Positions 19,801 through 27,612 of a stretch of DNA of 64,000 nt are shown piece by piece (position 1 is the stretch's first letter; each line of letters begins with the position of its first letter). The DNA is from Nocardia puris (lineage in GTDB: Bacteria; Actinomycetota; Actinomycetes; Mycobacteriales; Mycobacteriaceae), in contig NZ_QNRE01000001.1 in assembly GCF_003315035.1 (NCBI RefSeq), positions 965,224-1,029,223 on the forward strand. Reading direction: 5' to 3'. Below the pieces are notes generated by a model that saw nothing but the letters and a program-made list of their open reading frames with translations, made no database searches and was not told the origin of the DNA. The translations under genes were made by a program, and so were the position numbers.

Positions 19801-19925
19801 AGCAGTTTCAGCGCCGTGAGCCGCGCCATCCTGGGGTGGCGGGCCAGGTACACCGACCCCATCCCGCCCTGCCCGAGCAGGCGTTCCACGGTGAATCCCG
19901 CGAACACCTCACCGCTGCTGAGCAA
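16887..19925 (-). CDS. Transmembrane Ser/Thr protein kinase (copy B)
   Basis: 1012-aa PknB-type kinase with an active-looking catalytic domain (about 9-275): GQGGMGSVY, Lys40 in ALK, HRDVKPANIM with Asp132, DFG at 155-157. A very long linker (about 280-780) is dominated by Pro, Gly, Ala and Val (PPGGxVPP, PHAGA) and then Gly/Asp/Ser-rich acidic repeats. One membrane helix near 785-810 leads to an exported domain of about 200 residues with two cysteines (ATCYAE, AWECRR) that may form a disulphide. No PASTA repeats are seen. It is paralogous in layout to the kinase at 8360. It converges on the ABC permease and is divergent from serine hydrolase B. Confidence 0.92.
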   Translation of the reverse strand: MLSSGEVFAGFTVERLLGQGGMGSVYLARHPRMARLTALKLLNRDLFLDTEVRARFEREADLAAQLDHPGIVTVYDRGSEDGQLWISMQYVDGVDAAAVNPMTLPPERAVQIIEGVADALDYAHGKGVLHRDVKPANIMLARSRAGKGERVFLTDFGIARLREDSTHLTQTGMFTATLAYASPEQMTGAPLGNRSDQYSLACALYWLLAGIGPFDADNPADIIHGHLQLAPPSVRLRRPKLNPALDLVIAAGMAKRPEYRYATCTEFAAAARKALTAVGPPPLPPPPPVVYAPPVYPGPPGYAQPVPPQQVPRHPSQLPPGGGMPVPPGGAVPPSVVPGVVPPGGGVVPPGGAGVPHAVAPHAGAPAPHPGAVVPSSGAPQPGSAAPPGAVAPPAGSQAPSAGVPHAGPGGVVPHAGAVARQGMPAPPPAPPYGAAVPDAVAPQYDPSAPPGPPGAPYADAQQRAEARGAPGGSVLPAGAQGSPAGPGEQVTRRIGVVGAGPGGGAAVGESAAVGDPSWRAGAGDEAAGGPPEHGASTGSDAPQQGPGRMDSAQNGVGDTAGEGPPGAPVSGRDSQRPGAGLPEGVASPGSAVSQQDVRDGDGVRAVEVSGRGAAVAGKDSGRLGDADGVSSAERSESRDSAVPQRGSAESGWGGHGSTQATAADDASDGTADDASGGGAASEQATRRIEVVGGHGAAAHDAWQGDAEPHLATVGDAAQGEAGRVNLVKGRGAAGSSGPEAHAPDVEASGRGSAPPVAQPVPGAGAAIPPGYPPYGNRQVAHRFPRKPRGSWVVVVLALAAVGILVVAVGVAAVVLLGSDSEEQAAVSVPTTTGAPAPAAPDPFEASRDAFPSLLPRESGDIGEGYEGATCYAERPGDRLRVEVDALTGSDWVLAWECRRDVDDSLSMNYTVFEYETPTAARAVLAALPITDATPGRKQDVPYTAYTWTREDPQGPVPSYFATAHLIIGFPTDPDRSTYLIHVSHRGASTHPLAPRPTAASELDRWWAEAPL
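17640..19080. repeat. Low-complexity Pro/Gly/Ala linker in kinase B
   Basis: Some 480 codons of strongly biased composition; the proximal part is built from PPG, PHAG and APP units, the distal part from acidic Gly/Ser/Asp-rich sequence. Strand asymmetry is visible, with long C-rich runs on the plus strand. Confidence 0.65.
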
Positions 19926-20128
19926 GGCGACCCCCTTCCACAGGTCTCACAGCCTACCGGCGACCTCCGGTCCCCGGTTTCCCATCCGCCGGATGATCGG
20001 CGAAACTGTCCACAGCACATCATCCCCGCTCCCGATTGCCAAGCGAGGACGGTGGTGCGTCCCGGCCGGCGGTTCGCGGCCGGGCAGAGCTCGAAGGGCG
20101 CCGCGAGCGCGGCGCGGGGAGGGTCACC

Positions 20129-20998
20129 GTGGTGAGGTCGTCACGAGCCGCCGCCTGTCGCCGGGTGGTGGCCGGCGCGCTGGTCGCGGCGTCACTGGTC
20201 ACGGCGGGGTGCGGGCTCACCGAATCGGAGGGCGATCTCGTCCGCACCGCGGGCGGCTGGACCCCGCACGCGGCGGTGCGCCTGCCGAACTCGCTGGCGG
20301 CGGATTTCACCCGCTGGCAGTCCTCGGCGCCGGGTCAGGTGGGCCTGGCGGTGATGCCGTTGGGCGGCAACAGGATCACGGTCTTCGGCGACTGGTCCTC
20401 GGGGGCGGCGTGGTCGACGATCAAGGTGCCCTTGGCGCTCGCCGCGCTGCGCGCCGATCCGGAGGGCGCGCTCGACACCGCGGAAGCCTCGATCACGGTG
20501 TCGGACAACGACGCCGCCGACGCGCTGTGGAACTCGCTGGGCGGCGGTCTCGCGGCCGCGCGCGCCGTCGAAGACGTGCTCGCCGAGGCGGGCAACCCCA
20601 CGACCGGCGTGGCCGGCCCGCGCACCGAGCTGGACTATCACGCGTTCGGCGCCACCGAATGGTCGCTGACCGATCAGATCCGGTTCGCCTCGCGCCTGCC
20701 GTGCCTGCCCGGCGCGGAGCCGGTGGTACGCATGATGGGCGAGATCACCGCCGAACACACCTGGGGCCTGGGCGCTTTCGCGGACGCGCGGTTCAAGGGC
20801 GGGTGGGGCCCCGACGACGGCACCGGCGTGTACCTGGTGCGCCAGTTCGGTGTGGTGCCCGCGCCGGGCGGCCGGCTCGCCGTCGCCTTCGCGGCCGAGG
20901 CCGACTCGGGCGGCTTCGAGGACGCGGTCGCCCTGCTCGACGACCTCGCCGCCCTGATCCACCGCCACCTGGACGAATTGCCCGGCGGCACTTGCTGA
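20129..20998 (+). CDS. Beta-lactamase-fold serine hydrolase lipoprotein (copy B)
   Basis: 289-aa paralogue of the lipoprotein at 6422. I place the start at the GTG 20129, preceded by GGGGAGGG, because the signal peptide (RRVVAGALVAASLVTAGC, Cys30) begins there; upstream codons are Arg/Gly-rich. S98-T-I-K101 supplies SxxK, S127-D-N129 supplies SDN, and KGGWGP occurs late. It converges on the response regulator gene with one base between the stop codons. Enzymatic specificity is unknown. The pair with copy A and the two kinase/two-component sets suggests an ancient duplication. Confidence 0.8.
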   Translation: MVRSSRAAACRRVVAGALVAASLVTAGCGLTESEGDLVRTAGGWTPHAAVRLPNSLAADFTRWQSSAPGQVGLAVMPLGGNRITVFGDWSSGAAWSTIKVPLALAALRADPEGALDTAEASITVSDNDAADALWNSLGGGLAAARAVEDVLAEAGNPTTGVAGPRTELDYHAFGATEWSLTDQIRFASRLPCLPGAEPVVRMMGEITAEHTWGLGAFADARFKGGWGPDDGTGVYLVRQFGVVPAPGGRLAVAFAAEADSGGFEDAVALLDDLAALIHRHLDELPGGTC

Positions 20999-20999
20999 C

Positions 21000-21665
21000 T
21001 CAGCCGGGGGTCACCAAGCCGGTCTCGTAGGCGAGCACCACGGCCTGCGCGCGGTCGCGCAGGTTCAGCTTCGAGAAGACCTTGGACACATGGGTTTTGA
21101 CGGTCTGCTCGGCGACGAACAGCGACTCCGCGATCTCGGTGTTGGACATCCCCTTGGCGATCAGCTCGAGCACCTCGCGCTCGCGCGGCGTGAGCGTGGA
21201 CAGCTGCGGCGCGGGTTTGGGGCGCGCGGCGGCGCGGCGGCTGGTCACGTCGGCGATGAGCCTGCGCGTGACGGTCGGCGCCAGCAGCGCCTGTCCGTCG
21301 GCGACCACCCGCACCGCGCGCACCAGTTCCTCGGCGGGCGCGTCCTTGAGCAGGAAGCCGCTCGCGCCGATGCTCAGCGCCTCGTACACGTAGTCGTCGA
21401 TATCGAAGGTGGTGAGCATCAGCACCCGCACCGGCGGATCGAAGCCGGCCGAGAGGATGGCGCGCGCCGCGTCGAGCCCGTTCATCTCGGGCATGCGCAC
21501 GTCCATCAGCACCACGTCGGGCCGCAACCGCTTGGCCTCGGCCACCGCGACCTTGCCGTCGGGCGCGTCGCCGACCACGCTGATGTCGGCCTGCGCGGCG
21601 AGCAGTGCGCCGAACCCTTGGCGCACCATCGCCTGGTCGTCGGCGATCAGAACCGTTATAGCCAC
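21000..21665 (-). CDS. NarL/LuxR-family response regulator (copy B)
   Basis: 221-aa regulator with a receiver domain (VLIADDQAMVRQGF, phospho-Asp55 in VVLMDVRMPEMNG, FLLKDAP) and a LuxR helix-turn-helix (LTPREREVLELIAKGMSNTEIAESL ... VKTHVSKVFSKL). It lies 78 bp downstream of its histidine kinase on the same strand. It ends one base from the convergent serine hydrolase gene, so transcripts of the two must interfere or share a region of termination. The receiver signature is the DesR/LiaR-like type common in actinobacteria. Confidence 0.92.
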   Translation of the reverse strand: MAITVLIADDQAMVRQGFGALLAAQADISVVGDAPDGKVAVAEAKRLRPDVVLMDVRMPEMNGLDAARAILSAGFDPPVRVLMLTTFDIDDYVYEALSIGASGFLLKDAPAEELVRAVRVVADGQALLAPTVTRRLIADVTSRRAAARPKPAPQLSTLTPREREVLELIAKGMSNTEIAESLFVAEQTVKTHVSKVFSKLNLRDRAQAVVLAYETGLVTPG

Positions 21666-21743
21666 GCGCCCACCCTAGTTCGCCCGCCGCGCGCACGGCG
21701 CCACCCGTTCCGGAACACGGACTCCACCACCTCCCCTCCATGC

Positions 21744-22943
21744 TCAGTGCTCGGCGAGCTGCGCCGGATCCGGTGCGACGGTCGGCTGGTTCAGCGGGAG
21801 CCGGGCGGTCACCTCGAAGCCGCCGTCGGCACGCGGCCCGGCCGTCACCTCGCCGCCGACCGCCAGCGCGCGGGCCGACATGCCCGCGATGCCGTGGCCC
21901 CCGTTGCCGACCGGGCGGGCCGGGGTGACGCCGGGATCGTTGCCCACCACGAGGGTCACCTCGGGGCCCACGGTCACCGTGACCCGCACGGGCGCGCCGG
22001 GAGCGTGGCGAGAGGCGTTCGACAGCGACTCCTGCGCGATGCGGTAGAGCGCGAGACCGGTCGTCTCTCCGACCCACGCGAGATCACCCGCCACGGTCCA
22101 GTCGATGCTCACCCCGGCCCGGCGGGCGCCGTCGAACAGGGCGAGCACGTCGGCGGCCTTGGGCTGCGGGGCGTGTTCGGGGAGCTGGCCGTCGCTGCGC
22201 AGCACGCCGAGCATGCCGCGGATCTCGTTGAGCGCCTCGCGCGCGGTCGCGCCGATCGACTCGAACTCCTCCCGCGCGGCCGGACTCACGTCCGTCACCC
22301 GGTACGGCGCGGTCTGCGCCTGCACCACCACCAGGGACATGTGGTGGGCCACCACGTCGTGCAGGTCGCGGGCGATGCGCGCCTTCTCCTCGAGGATGGC
22401 GCGCCGGGCCCGCTCGAGCTCGGTCACCTCCTCCTGGCGCACCAGTTCGCGGCGGGAGAGCACCAGCCAGCGCACCATCAGCCCGAACAGCACCACGGCG
22501 GCCAACCCGATCGGCCAGCCCCACGCAGCGTTCGCCGACCCGGGCATGGTGGTGCCGAACAGCAGTGAGCTCGCGATCCACGCCACCGCGACGATCTGCA
22601 TCGGCGCGCGCAGCGCCACCGCGAACAGCAGCACCAGCAGCGTCAGCAGGTGCACCACCTGGAACGGCATCTCGTTGCCCGGCTGGTGCGGGATGGCCAG
22701 CGCGATGAGCAGCGCCGATCCGGCCGCGATCGCCCAGCCCAGCTGCGGGTTGAAACGCACCAGCAGGATCGGGAACGCCGCGAACGCCGCGACGAACGGC
22801 TGCACGGCCGGCGACACCTCGTGCGTGAGGTGCAGGGTGGGCCAGGCGACCGCGTAGAACACCAGCGCCACGAACACCGTGCCCGCGTCGAACCAGTGCC
22901 GCGCGCTCATCCGCTTGGTCAGAGCTCGGCTCTTCTCCTTCAT
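21744..22943 (-). CDS. NarL-type sensor histidine kinase (copy B)
   Basis: 399-aa membrane histidine kinase. Four to five N-terminal helices (about 17-165) without a sizeable external loop, then the HisKA_3 helix with RDLHDVVAHHMSLVVVQAQ and phospho-acceptor His195, then HATPase_c (ESLSNASRHAPGAP, GHGIAGMSARALAVGG). The ATG at 22943 (MKEKSRALTK) gives a standard N-terminus; GTG at 22988 and ATG at 22982 are alternatives. The two candidate ATGs are each preceded by CGTGGGT, a local direct repeat. Partner of the regulator at 21000. Confidence 0.88.
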   Translation of the reverse strand: MKEKSRALTKRMSARHWFDAGTVFVALVFYAVAWPTLHLTHEVSPAVQPFVAAFAAFPILLVRFNPQLGWAIAAGSALLIALAIPHQPGNEMPFQVVHLLTLLVLLFAVALRAPMQIVAVAWIASSLLFGTTMPGSANAAWGWPIGLAAVVLFGLMVRWLVLSRRELVRQEEVTELERARRAILEEKARIARDLHDVVAHHMSLVVVQAQTAPYRVTDVSPAAREEFESIGATAREALNEIRGMLGVLRSDGQLPEHAPQPKAADVLALFDGARRAGVSIDWTVAGDLAWVGETTGLALYRIAQESLSNASRHAPGAPVRVTVTVGPEVTLVVGNDPGVTPARPVGNGGHGIAGMSARALAVGGEVTAGPRADGGFEVTARLPLNQPTVAPDPAQLAEH

Positions 22944-22989
22944 ACCCACGACACTAGGAACCCCCGGCCCGCGCGGCGTCATACCCACG
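22941..22989. repeat. Direct repeat CATACCCACG at the histidine kinase start
   Basis: CATACCCACG occurs at 22941-22950 and again at 22980-22989, 39 bp apart. Each copy holds one potential ATG start of the kinase on the minus strand. It may be a tandem duplication or a regulator half-site. Confidence 0.4.
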
Positions 22990-23110
22990 GGGGAACTCGC
23001 GTCCAGTACCTGAGGGTGAGGAGGGCGCCGCGATCCGCCGCAGGTAGTGCCCGGGAAACGCTCCGCGGCGGGACGCGCGAGAGGGTGCCGGATTTCTAGC
23101 GTCGAAGATC

Positions 23111-23191
23111 ATGAGCGAACGCAGTGAGCGAATCGTGTGCCAGCGCGCCGTGCGCATGCCGGAGCCGAGCGCCAGCGAGGTGCTGGCATGA
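23111..23191 (+). CDS. Short leader ORF overlapping the phospholipase gene
   Basis: 26 codons (MSERSERIVC...ASEVLA) whose TGA overlaps the ATG of the next gene as ATGA. A TAGCGT 8 bp upstream of its ATG could be a -10, giving a leaderless transcript. The DNA (gagcgaacgcagtgagcga) resembles small repeats at many mycobacterial and nocardial gene starts that encode Ser-Glu-Arg-rich ends. It may act as a translational coupler rather than make a functional peptide. Confidence 0.4.
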   Translation: MSERSERIVCQRAVRMPEPSASEVLA

Positions 23192-23889
23192 GCACCACGA
23201 CCACTACCGGCCGCCGGGGCGCCTCCACGCGGGGACGCCGGGCGGCGGCGTTGACGGCCGCGGCCTGCGCGGCCGCCGTCGTCCTCACGCCCACCGCCGG
23301 CGCCGCCGAGCCCGCGCTGCCCGTCACGGAGAACCGGGCGGCCGCGTTCGCCGTCGGCCACCTGACCGACGCCGAATCCGTCTCGGCCGCGGGGATTCCG
23401 GACGATTTCGCCGAGCTCTTCGGCTACCTCCCCGAGGCCGTGGACGGCCTGCTGGCCAATCCCGGCGGCGACTGCTCGTCCCCCGTCCCGCTGCCCGCCG
23501 AGTTCGACACCGCCTGCAAGGCCCACGATCTCGGCTACGACCTGCTCCGCTACGCCGACCTGCGCGGCGAACCGCTCGGCCCCTGGGCGCGCCAGGCGCT
23601 GGACGCCACCCTCGACCGCCGGATGCGCGAAGCCTGCGACACCCGCGCCGAACCGGTCAGCCGCGCACGCTGCCACGCCATGGCCGGAATCGCCGACACC
23701 GTGGTCGATCTCAACTCCCGCCGCCAGGACTACGGCGCACCGGTCACCGAATCGCTGCGCGACGCGAGCGGATGGGTGCTGGGCAGCGCCGGGGTCGGCC
23801 TGCTCGGCCTCGGCTCGCTGTTCGTGCTGGTCCTCGGCCGCACCCGCCGGAAGGTGAACACCGCTGATCCCGTGGAGGTTTCGTCATGA
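23188..23889 (+). CDS. Secreted, membrane-anchored phospholipase A2-like protein
   Basis: 233-aa exported protein. A twin-Arg-containing, Ala-rich signal peptide (to about residue 40) is followed by a prokaryotic phospholipase A2-like domain. The catalytic motif is C110-K-A-H113-D114 followed by LGYDLLRY, and a cysteine lies at 96, consistent with the PLA2 CxxHD helix. A C-terminal hydrophobic helix (about 195-215) with RTRRK behind it should anchor it facing outward. The stop overlaps the start of the downstream alpha/beta hydrolase, so the two likely act together at the membrane surface. Phospholipid hydrolysis is inferred from the family. Confidence 0.78.
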   Translation: MSTTTTTGRRGASTRGRRAAALTAAACAAAVVLTPTAGAAEPALPVTENRAAAFAVGHLTDAESVSAAGIPDDFAELFGYLPEAVDGLLANPGGDCSSPVPLPAEFDTACKAHDLGYDLLRYADLRGEPLGPWARQALDATLDRRMREACDTRAEPVSRARCHAMAGIADTVVDLNSRRQDYGAPVTESLRDASGWVLGSAGVGLLGLGSLFVLVLGRTRRKVNTADPVEVSS

Positions 23890-25310
23890 CAACGACGCTC
23901 ACCCGGCCCCACTCCGGAGCGGCCGAACCGGAACGCGAACCGGCCCCGAGGATCTCGCTCCCCGAACGCCTGCTGTCCAAGCTGACCTATCCACGAGTCG
24001 GCACCACCCTGGGAGCCGGTGCCGGCGTGCTGATTTCGCTGGCACCCGGACTGCTGCCCCGCACCCCCTCCGCGCAGGGCGTGCTGGCCGGTCTGCTGGT
24101 GGCGCTCGCGCTCGGTGTCGTCGGGGTGGTGCGCGTAGCGCTCGGCAGGCGCGGCGTCGCACTCGGACAGCGCGTGCGGCACTGGCGCAAACCGCTCGCC
24201 CTCGCCGCGGCGGTCGTGGTGCTCACGGCCGCGTGGCGGGCGGGCATGTGGCAGAACGAACTACGTGCCGCCATGGGAGCCGCCCCGATCGCGGCGAACT
24301 ACTGGCTGATCGGCGCGCTCGTCGCGTCCGTCGTCGCCGGACTGCTGGTCGGGCTCTCGGCGGCCGTGCGCGCGGGAGCACGCCGACTGGGCCTGCTGCG
24401 GTCGGTGGTGGCGGCACTGCTGGTGGCGGCCATGTCGGCCTTCGTGCTCGCGCCCGCGCTCGCCGGGTGGCGGCAGCAGTCCTACGCGGCGTCCAACGCC
24501 CTGTTCGACGACGGTGTGGCGCAACCCGTTTCGTTCACGAAGTCGGGGAGCGCCGAGTCGGAGGTGAGCTGGGATTCCCTCGGTGTACAAGGGCGGCGTT
24601 TCGTGACGGGCGGGCCGGAGGGACCCGTGCGGGTCTACGTCGGGATGGATTCCGCGCCCGATCTGGATTCCCGTGTCGCGCTGGTGGTCCGGGAATTGGA
24701 GCGCTCCGGCGGGCTGACCCGGTCTAACATCGTGGTCGCGATTCCCACTGGTTCCGGCTGGATCGACGCGAACGCCGTCACCGGGTTCGCCGAACGCTTC
24801 GCCGGTGACGTGGCCGTCGTCGGCATGCAGTACTCCTACGCGCCGAGCTGGGTGGGTTTCGCGTTCGGCCGCGACGAGGCGGTCGAGGCCGCGCGGGCCC
24901 TGTTCACGGCGGTGGAACGCCGCGTCGCGAGCATGGACGCCCCGCCGAAGCTGTTCGTCTACGGGCAGAGCCTCGGTGCGTCGGGCGGGGGCGCGGTGTT
25001 CGCCGACGCCGCCGACCAGGACCGCCGCACCTGCGCCGCGCTGTGGGCGGGCCCGCCCGCCAACGACGCGCCGCGCGCCGGCGCCACGATCCTGTCCAAC
25101 AGCTCCGACCCGGTGGTGCACTGGTCGCCCGCGCTGCTGTGGCGGGCGCCCGACCTCACCGGCGTGCGGCGCGACGCCCCGCTGCCGCCGTGGCTCCCCG
25201 GGGTGAGCTTCGTGCAGACCACCGCCGACCTGCTCGCCGCGCTGGACGCGCCGCCCGGCCACGGCCACCGCTACGGCACCGACCAGGGCACCGCGCTCGG
25301 CGACTGCTGA
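23886..25310 (+). CDS. Membrane alpha/beta hydrolase (PF10081/PF15420 type)
   Basis: 474-aa protein. Residues 1-200 have four to five membrane helices (GAGVLISLAPGLLPRTPSAQGVLAG, typical of the family N-terminus). The C-terminal half is an extracytoplasmic alpha/beta-hydrolase domain with YVGMDSAPDLDSRVALVVREL, VVAIPTGSGWID and the nucleophile elbow YGQSLGASGG. This family is found in mycolic-acid actinobacteria and its substrate is unknown. It overlaps the phospholipase-like gene by 4 nt (ATGA), suggesting a joint envelope-lipid role. It ends 41 bp before a KstR-box gene. Confidence 0.85.
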   Translation: MTTTLTRPHSGAAEPEREPAPRISLPERLLSKLTYPRVGTTLGAGAGVLISLAPGLLPRTPSAQGVLAGLLVALALGVVGVVRVALGRRGVALGQRVRHWRKPLALAAAVVVLTAAWRAGMWQNELRAAMGAAPIAANYWLIGALVASVVAGLLVGLSAAVRAGARRLGLLRSVVAALLVAAMSAFVLAPALAGWRQQSYAASNALFDDGVAQPVSFTKSGSAESEVSWDSLGVQGRRFVTGGPEGPVRVYVGMDSAPDLDSRVALVVRELERSGGLTRSNIVVAIPTGSGWIDANAVTGFAERFAGDVAVVGMQYSYAPSWVGFAFGRDEAVEAARALFTAVERRVASMDAPPKLFVYGQSLGASGGGAVFADAADQDRRTCAALWAGPPANDAPRAGATILSNSSDPVVHWSPALLWRAPDLTGVRRDAPLPPWLPGVSFVQTTADLLAALDAPPGHGHRYGTDQGTALGDC

Positions 25311-25327
25311 CCGGATTGACGCCACAC

Positions 25328-25341
25328 TAGAACTTGTTCTA
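25328..25341. promoter_or_regulatory. KstR-type operator
   Basis: TAGAACTTGTTCTA is an exact fit to the published KstR motif TnnAACnnGTTnnA and a perfect palindrome. It overlaps a candidate -10 (TAACTT, 25340-25345) spaced 18 bp from TTGACG (25316-25321), and the ATG follows at 25352. This implies repression at the promoter and a near-leaderless mRNA. Confidence 0.75.
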
Positions 25342-25351
25342 ACTTGCTGGC

Positions 25352-25795
25352 ATGGGCTTTGTCATCGACTCGGCCGTGTACATCGACGCACCGGCCGAGC
25401 TGGTGTGGCAGGTGATCACGGACCTCCCCCGCTACGGCGAGTGGAACCCCTTCGTCCCCGAGTGCACCAGCACGCTGGAACCCGGCGAGCCCATCGACAT
25501 GCTGGTGCGCCTCGGCCCCCGCCCGCGCCGCCAGCGCGAGTGGATCCGCACCCACACCCCGGGCCGCGAACTCAGCTACTCGATGAAGCCGGTCCCGCTC
25601 GGCGCGCTGAATTCCCTGCGCTCCCACACCGTTACCGCCGTCAGTCCCGAACGCACCAGGTACGAATCGCATTTCGAGCTCAACGGCTGGTTCCACCCGG
25701 TCGTCGCGGGGCTGCTGGGCAAGCACCTGCGCAAAGGGTTCGAGGGTATGACCGAGGGCATCCAGCGCCGCGCGGAATCCCTTCGCACCGCCTGA
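25352..25795 (+). CDS. SRPBCC-family (START-like) protein
   Basis: 147-aa single-domain SRPBCC/polyketide-cyclase-like protein, with the family opening SAVYIDAPAELVWQVITDLPRYGEWNPFVP and a C-terminal long helix (GKHLRKGFEGMTEGIQRRAES). Such folds bind hydrophobic ligands including sterols and lipids. The KstR box at the promoter suggests that it belongs to the cholesterol/steroid catabolism regulon, so a sterol-derived ligand is a reasonable inference. It converges on gatA across a strong terminator. Confidence 0.85.
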   Translation: MGFVIDSAVYIDAPAELVWQVITDLPRYGEWNPFVPECTSTLEPGEPIDMLVRLGPRPRRQREWIRTHTPGRELSYSMKPVPLGALNSLRSHTVTAVSPERTRYESHFELNGWFHPVVAGLLGKHLRKGFEGMTEGIQRRAESLRTA

Positions 25796-25806
25796 CTTTC
25801 CCGACG

Positions 25807-25836
25807 AGCCGGGCCGGGATCACTCCCGGCCCGGCT
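25807..25836. terminator. Bidirectional terminator between SRPBCC gene and gatA
   Basis: Perfect 13-bp inverted repeat AGCCGGGCCGGGA / TCCCGGCCCGGCT with a TCAC loop, followed by TT on the plus strand. It occupies the 51-bp gap between convergent stop codons. Confidence 0.85.
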
Positions 25837-25846
25837 TTCGCGCGTC

Positions 25847-27316
25847 TCAGGCGATGGGGCCGCGGGCGGCTTCGTAGGCCGCGCCGACTCGGTACAGGCG
25901 GTCGTCGGCCAGGGCCGGGGCCATGATCTGCAAGCCGACGGGCAGGCCGTCGTCCTCGCTGAGCCCCGACGGCACCGACATGGCCGGATGGCCGGCCAGG
26001 TTGGTGGGCAGGGTGCACAGGTCGGACAGGTACATGGCCAGCGGGTCGTCGACCTTCTCGCCCAGCTTCCACGGGGTGAACGGGCTGGTCGGCGAGACCA
26101 GCACGTCGACCTTCTCGTAGGCGGCGTCGAAGTCGCGGGCGATGAGGGTGCGGACCTTGAGCGCCTGGCCGTAGTAGGCGTCGTAGTAGCCGGCCGAGAG
26201 CGCGTAGGTGCCGATCATGATGCGGCGCTTGACTTCCGGGCCGAACCCGGCCGCGCGGGTGAGCGCCATGACCTGCTCGGCGCTGTGGCCGCCGTCGTCG
26301 CCGACGCGCAGGCCGTAGCGCATGGCGTCGAAGCGCGCCAGGTTCGACGACACCTCCGAGGGCATCACCAGGTAGTAGGAGGGCAGGCCGTACTCGAAGT
26401 GCGGGCACGACACCTCGACCACCTCCGCGCCCAGTTCCTTCAGCACCGCGACGGCCGCGTCGAAGGAGGCCAGCACGCCGGACTGATAGCTGTCGGAGTG
26501 CAGTTCCTTCACCACGCCGACCTTCACGCCGCGCAGATCGCCCGACGCGCCCTCGCGGGCGGCGGCGACCACCGGCGGCACCGGCACGTCGCGGGAGGTG
26601 GAGTCCTTCGGGTCGTAGCCCGCGATCACCTCGTGCAGCAGCGCGGTGTCGAGCACGGTGCGCCCGCACGGGCCGCCCTGATCCAGCGACGACGCGCACG
26701 CCACCAGACCGAACCGCGACACCGTGCCGTAGGTCGGCTTGGTGCCGACGGTGGCCGTGACGGCGGCGGGCTGGCGGATGGAACCGCCGGTGTCGGTGCC
26801 GATCGCCAGCGGCGCCTGGTTCGAGGCCAGCGCCGCCGCCGAACCGCCGCCGGACCCGCCCGGGATGCGGGTGGTGTCCCACGGGTTGCGGGTAGGGCCG
26901 TAGGCGGAGTTCTCGGTGGAGGAGCCCATCGCGAACTCGTCCATATTGGTCTTGCCGAGGATCGGGATGCCCGCCTCGCGCAGCTTGGTGGTGAGCGTGG
27001 CGTCGTAGGGCGAGATCCAGCCCTCGAGGATCTTCGACGCGCAGGTGGTGGGCATGTCCGTGGTGGTGAACACGTCCTTGAGCGCCAACGGAACTCCGGC
27101 CAGCGGCGAGGCGACGGTGCCGTCGGCGAGCTGCTTGTCGACCGCGCGCGCGGCGGTGAGCGCGGCGTCGGAGGCGACGTGCAGGAAGGCGTTGTACTCG
27201 CCGTCCACCTCGGCGATGCGGTCCAGGTGCGCGCGGGTCACCTCCTCGGAGGAGACCTCGCGGGCGTGGATCTTCGCGGCGAGCTCCGCGGCCGTGGCCT
27301 TCGTCAACTCACTCAT
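25847..27316 (-). CDS. gatA: Asp-tRNA(Asn)/Glu-tRNA(Gln) amidotransferase subunit A
   Basis: 489-aa amidase-signature subunit that hydrolyses glutamine and passes ammonia to GatB. The Ser-cisSer-Lys triad is visible: Lys80 in LALKDVF, Ser155 in PGGSGGGSA and Ser179 in [11 protein letters not shown]. The ATG at 27316 overlaps the gatC stop (ATGA), so the start is well fixed even though the frame remains open upstream. It lies in an operon with gatC but is separated from gatB and pfkA by the 18-kb signalling insertion. Confidence 0.97.
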   Translation of the reverse strand: MSELTKATAAELAAKIHAREVSSEEVTRAHLDRIAEVDGEYNAFLHVASDAALTAARAVDKQLADGTVASPLAGVPLALKDVFTTTDMPTTCASKILEGWISPYDATLTTKLREAGIPILGKTNMDEFAMGSSTENSAYGPTRNPWDTTRIPGGSGGGSAAALASNQAPLAIGTDTGGSIRQPAAVTATVGTKPTYGTVSRFGLVACASSLDQGGPCGRTVLDTALLHEVIAGYDPKDSTSRDVPVPPVVAAAREGASGDLRGVKVGVVKELHSDSYQSGVLASFDAAVAVLKELGAEVVEVSCPHFEYGLPSYYLVMPSEVSSNLARFDAMRYGLRVGDDGGHSAEQVMALTRAAGFGPEVKRRIMIGTYALSAGYYDAYYGQALKVRTLIARDFDAAYEKVDVLVSPTSPFTPWKLGEKVDDPLAMYLSDLCTLPTNLAGHPAMSVPSGLSEDDGLPVGLQIMAPALADDRLYRVGAAYEAARGPIA

Positions 27317-27612
27317 TCGCCCTCCCCCAGGATCTGCGGAACCATGAACCGCTGTTCTTCCACCGCGGGCGCGGCGGCCAGCGCCTGCTCGGGAGTGAGC
27401 CCCGGGGTGATCACGTCGGGCCGGGTCACGTTGACCGCGGGGTTCGGCGAAGCGGTGGCGGGCACGTCCGCGGCGGCGACCTCGGAGATGGTGCGCACGT
27501 GGCTCAGGATCGAATCCAGCTGACCGGCGAACTGGTCCAGTTCGGCCTCGGACAGCGCGAGCCGGGACAACCGGGCGAGGTGTGCGACCTCGTCGCGGGA
27601 GATGGCGGGCAC
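27313..27612 (-). CDS. gatC: Asp-tRNA(Asn)/Glu-tRNA(Gln) amidotransferase subunit C
   Basis: 99-aa GatC, the small chaperone-like subunit that wraps GatA and Gat[30 protein letters not shown] is the family N-terminus, and the C-terminal belt [14 protein letters not shown] is present. GTG start at 27612 preceded by AAAGGGG; the 99-aa length equals the mycobacterial protein. Overlaps gatA by 4 nt. Confidence 0.95.
   Translation of the reverse strand: MPAISRDEVAHLARLSRLALSEAELDQFAGQLDSILSHVRTISEVAAADVPATASPNPAVNVTRPDVITPGLTPEQALAAAPAVEEQRFMVPQILGEGE

Noticed and set aside
17454..20135. A plus-strand open frame of about 890 codons opposite kinase B
   Set aside because: Composition-driven shadow of the Pro/Gly linker; no motifs.
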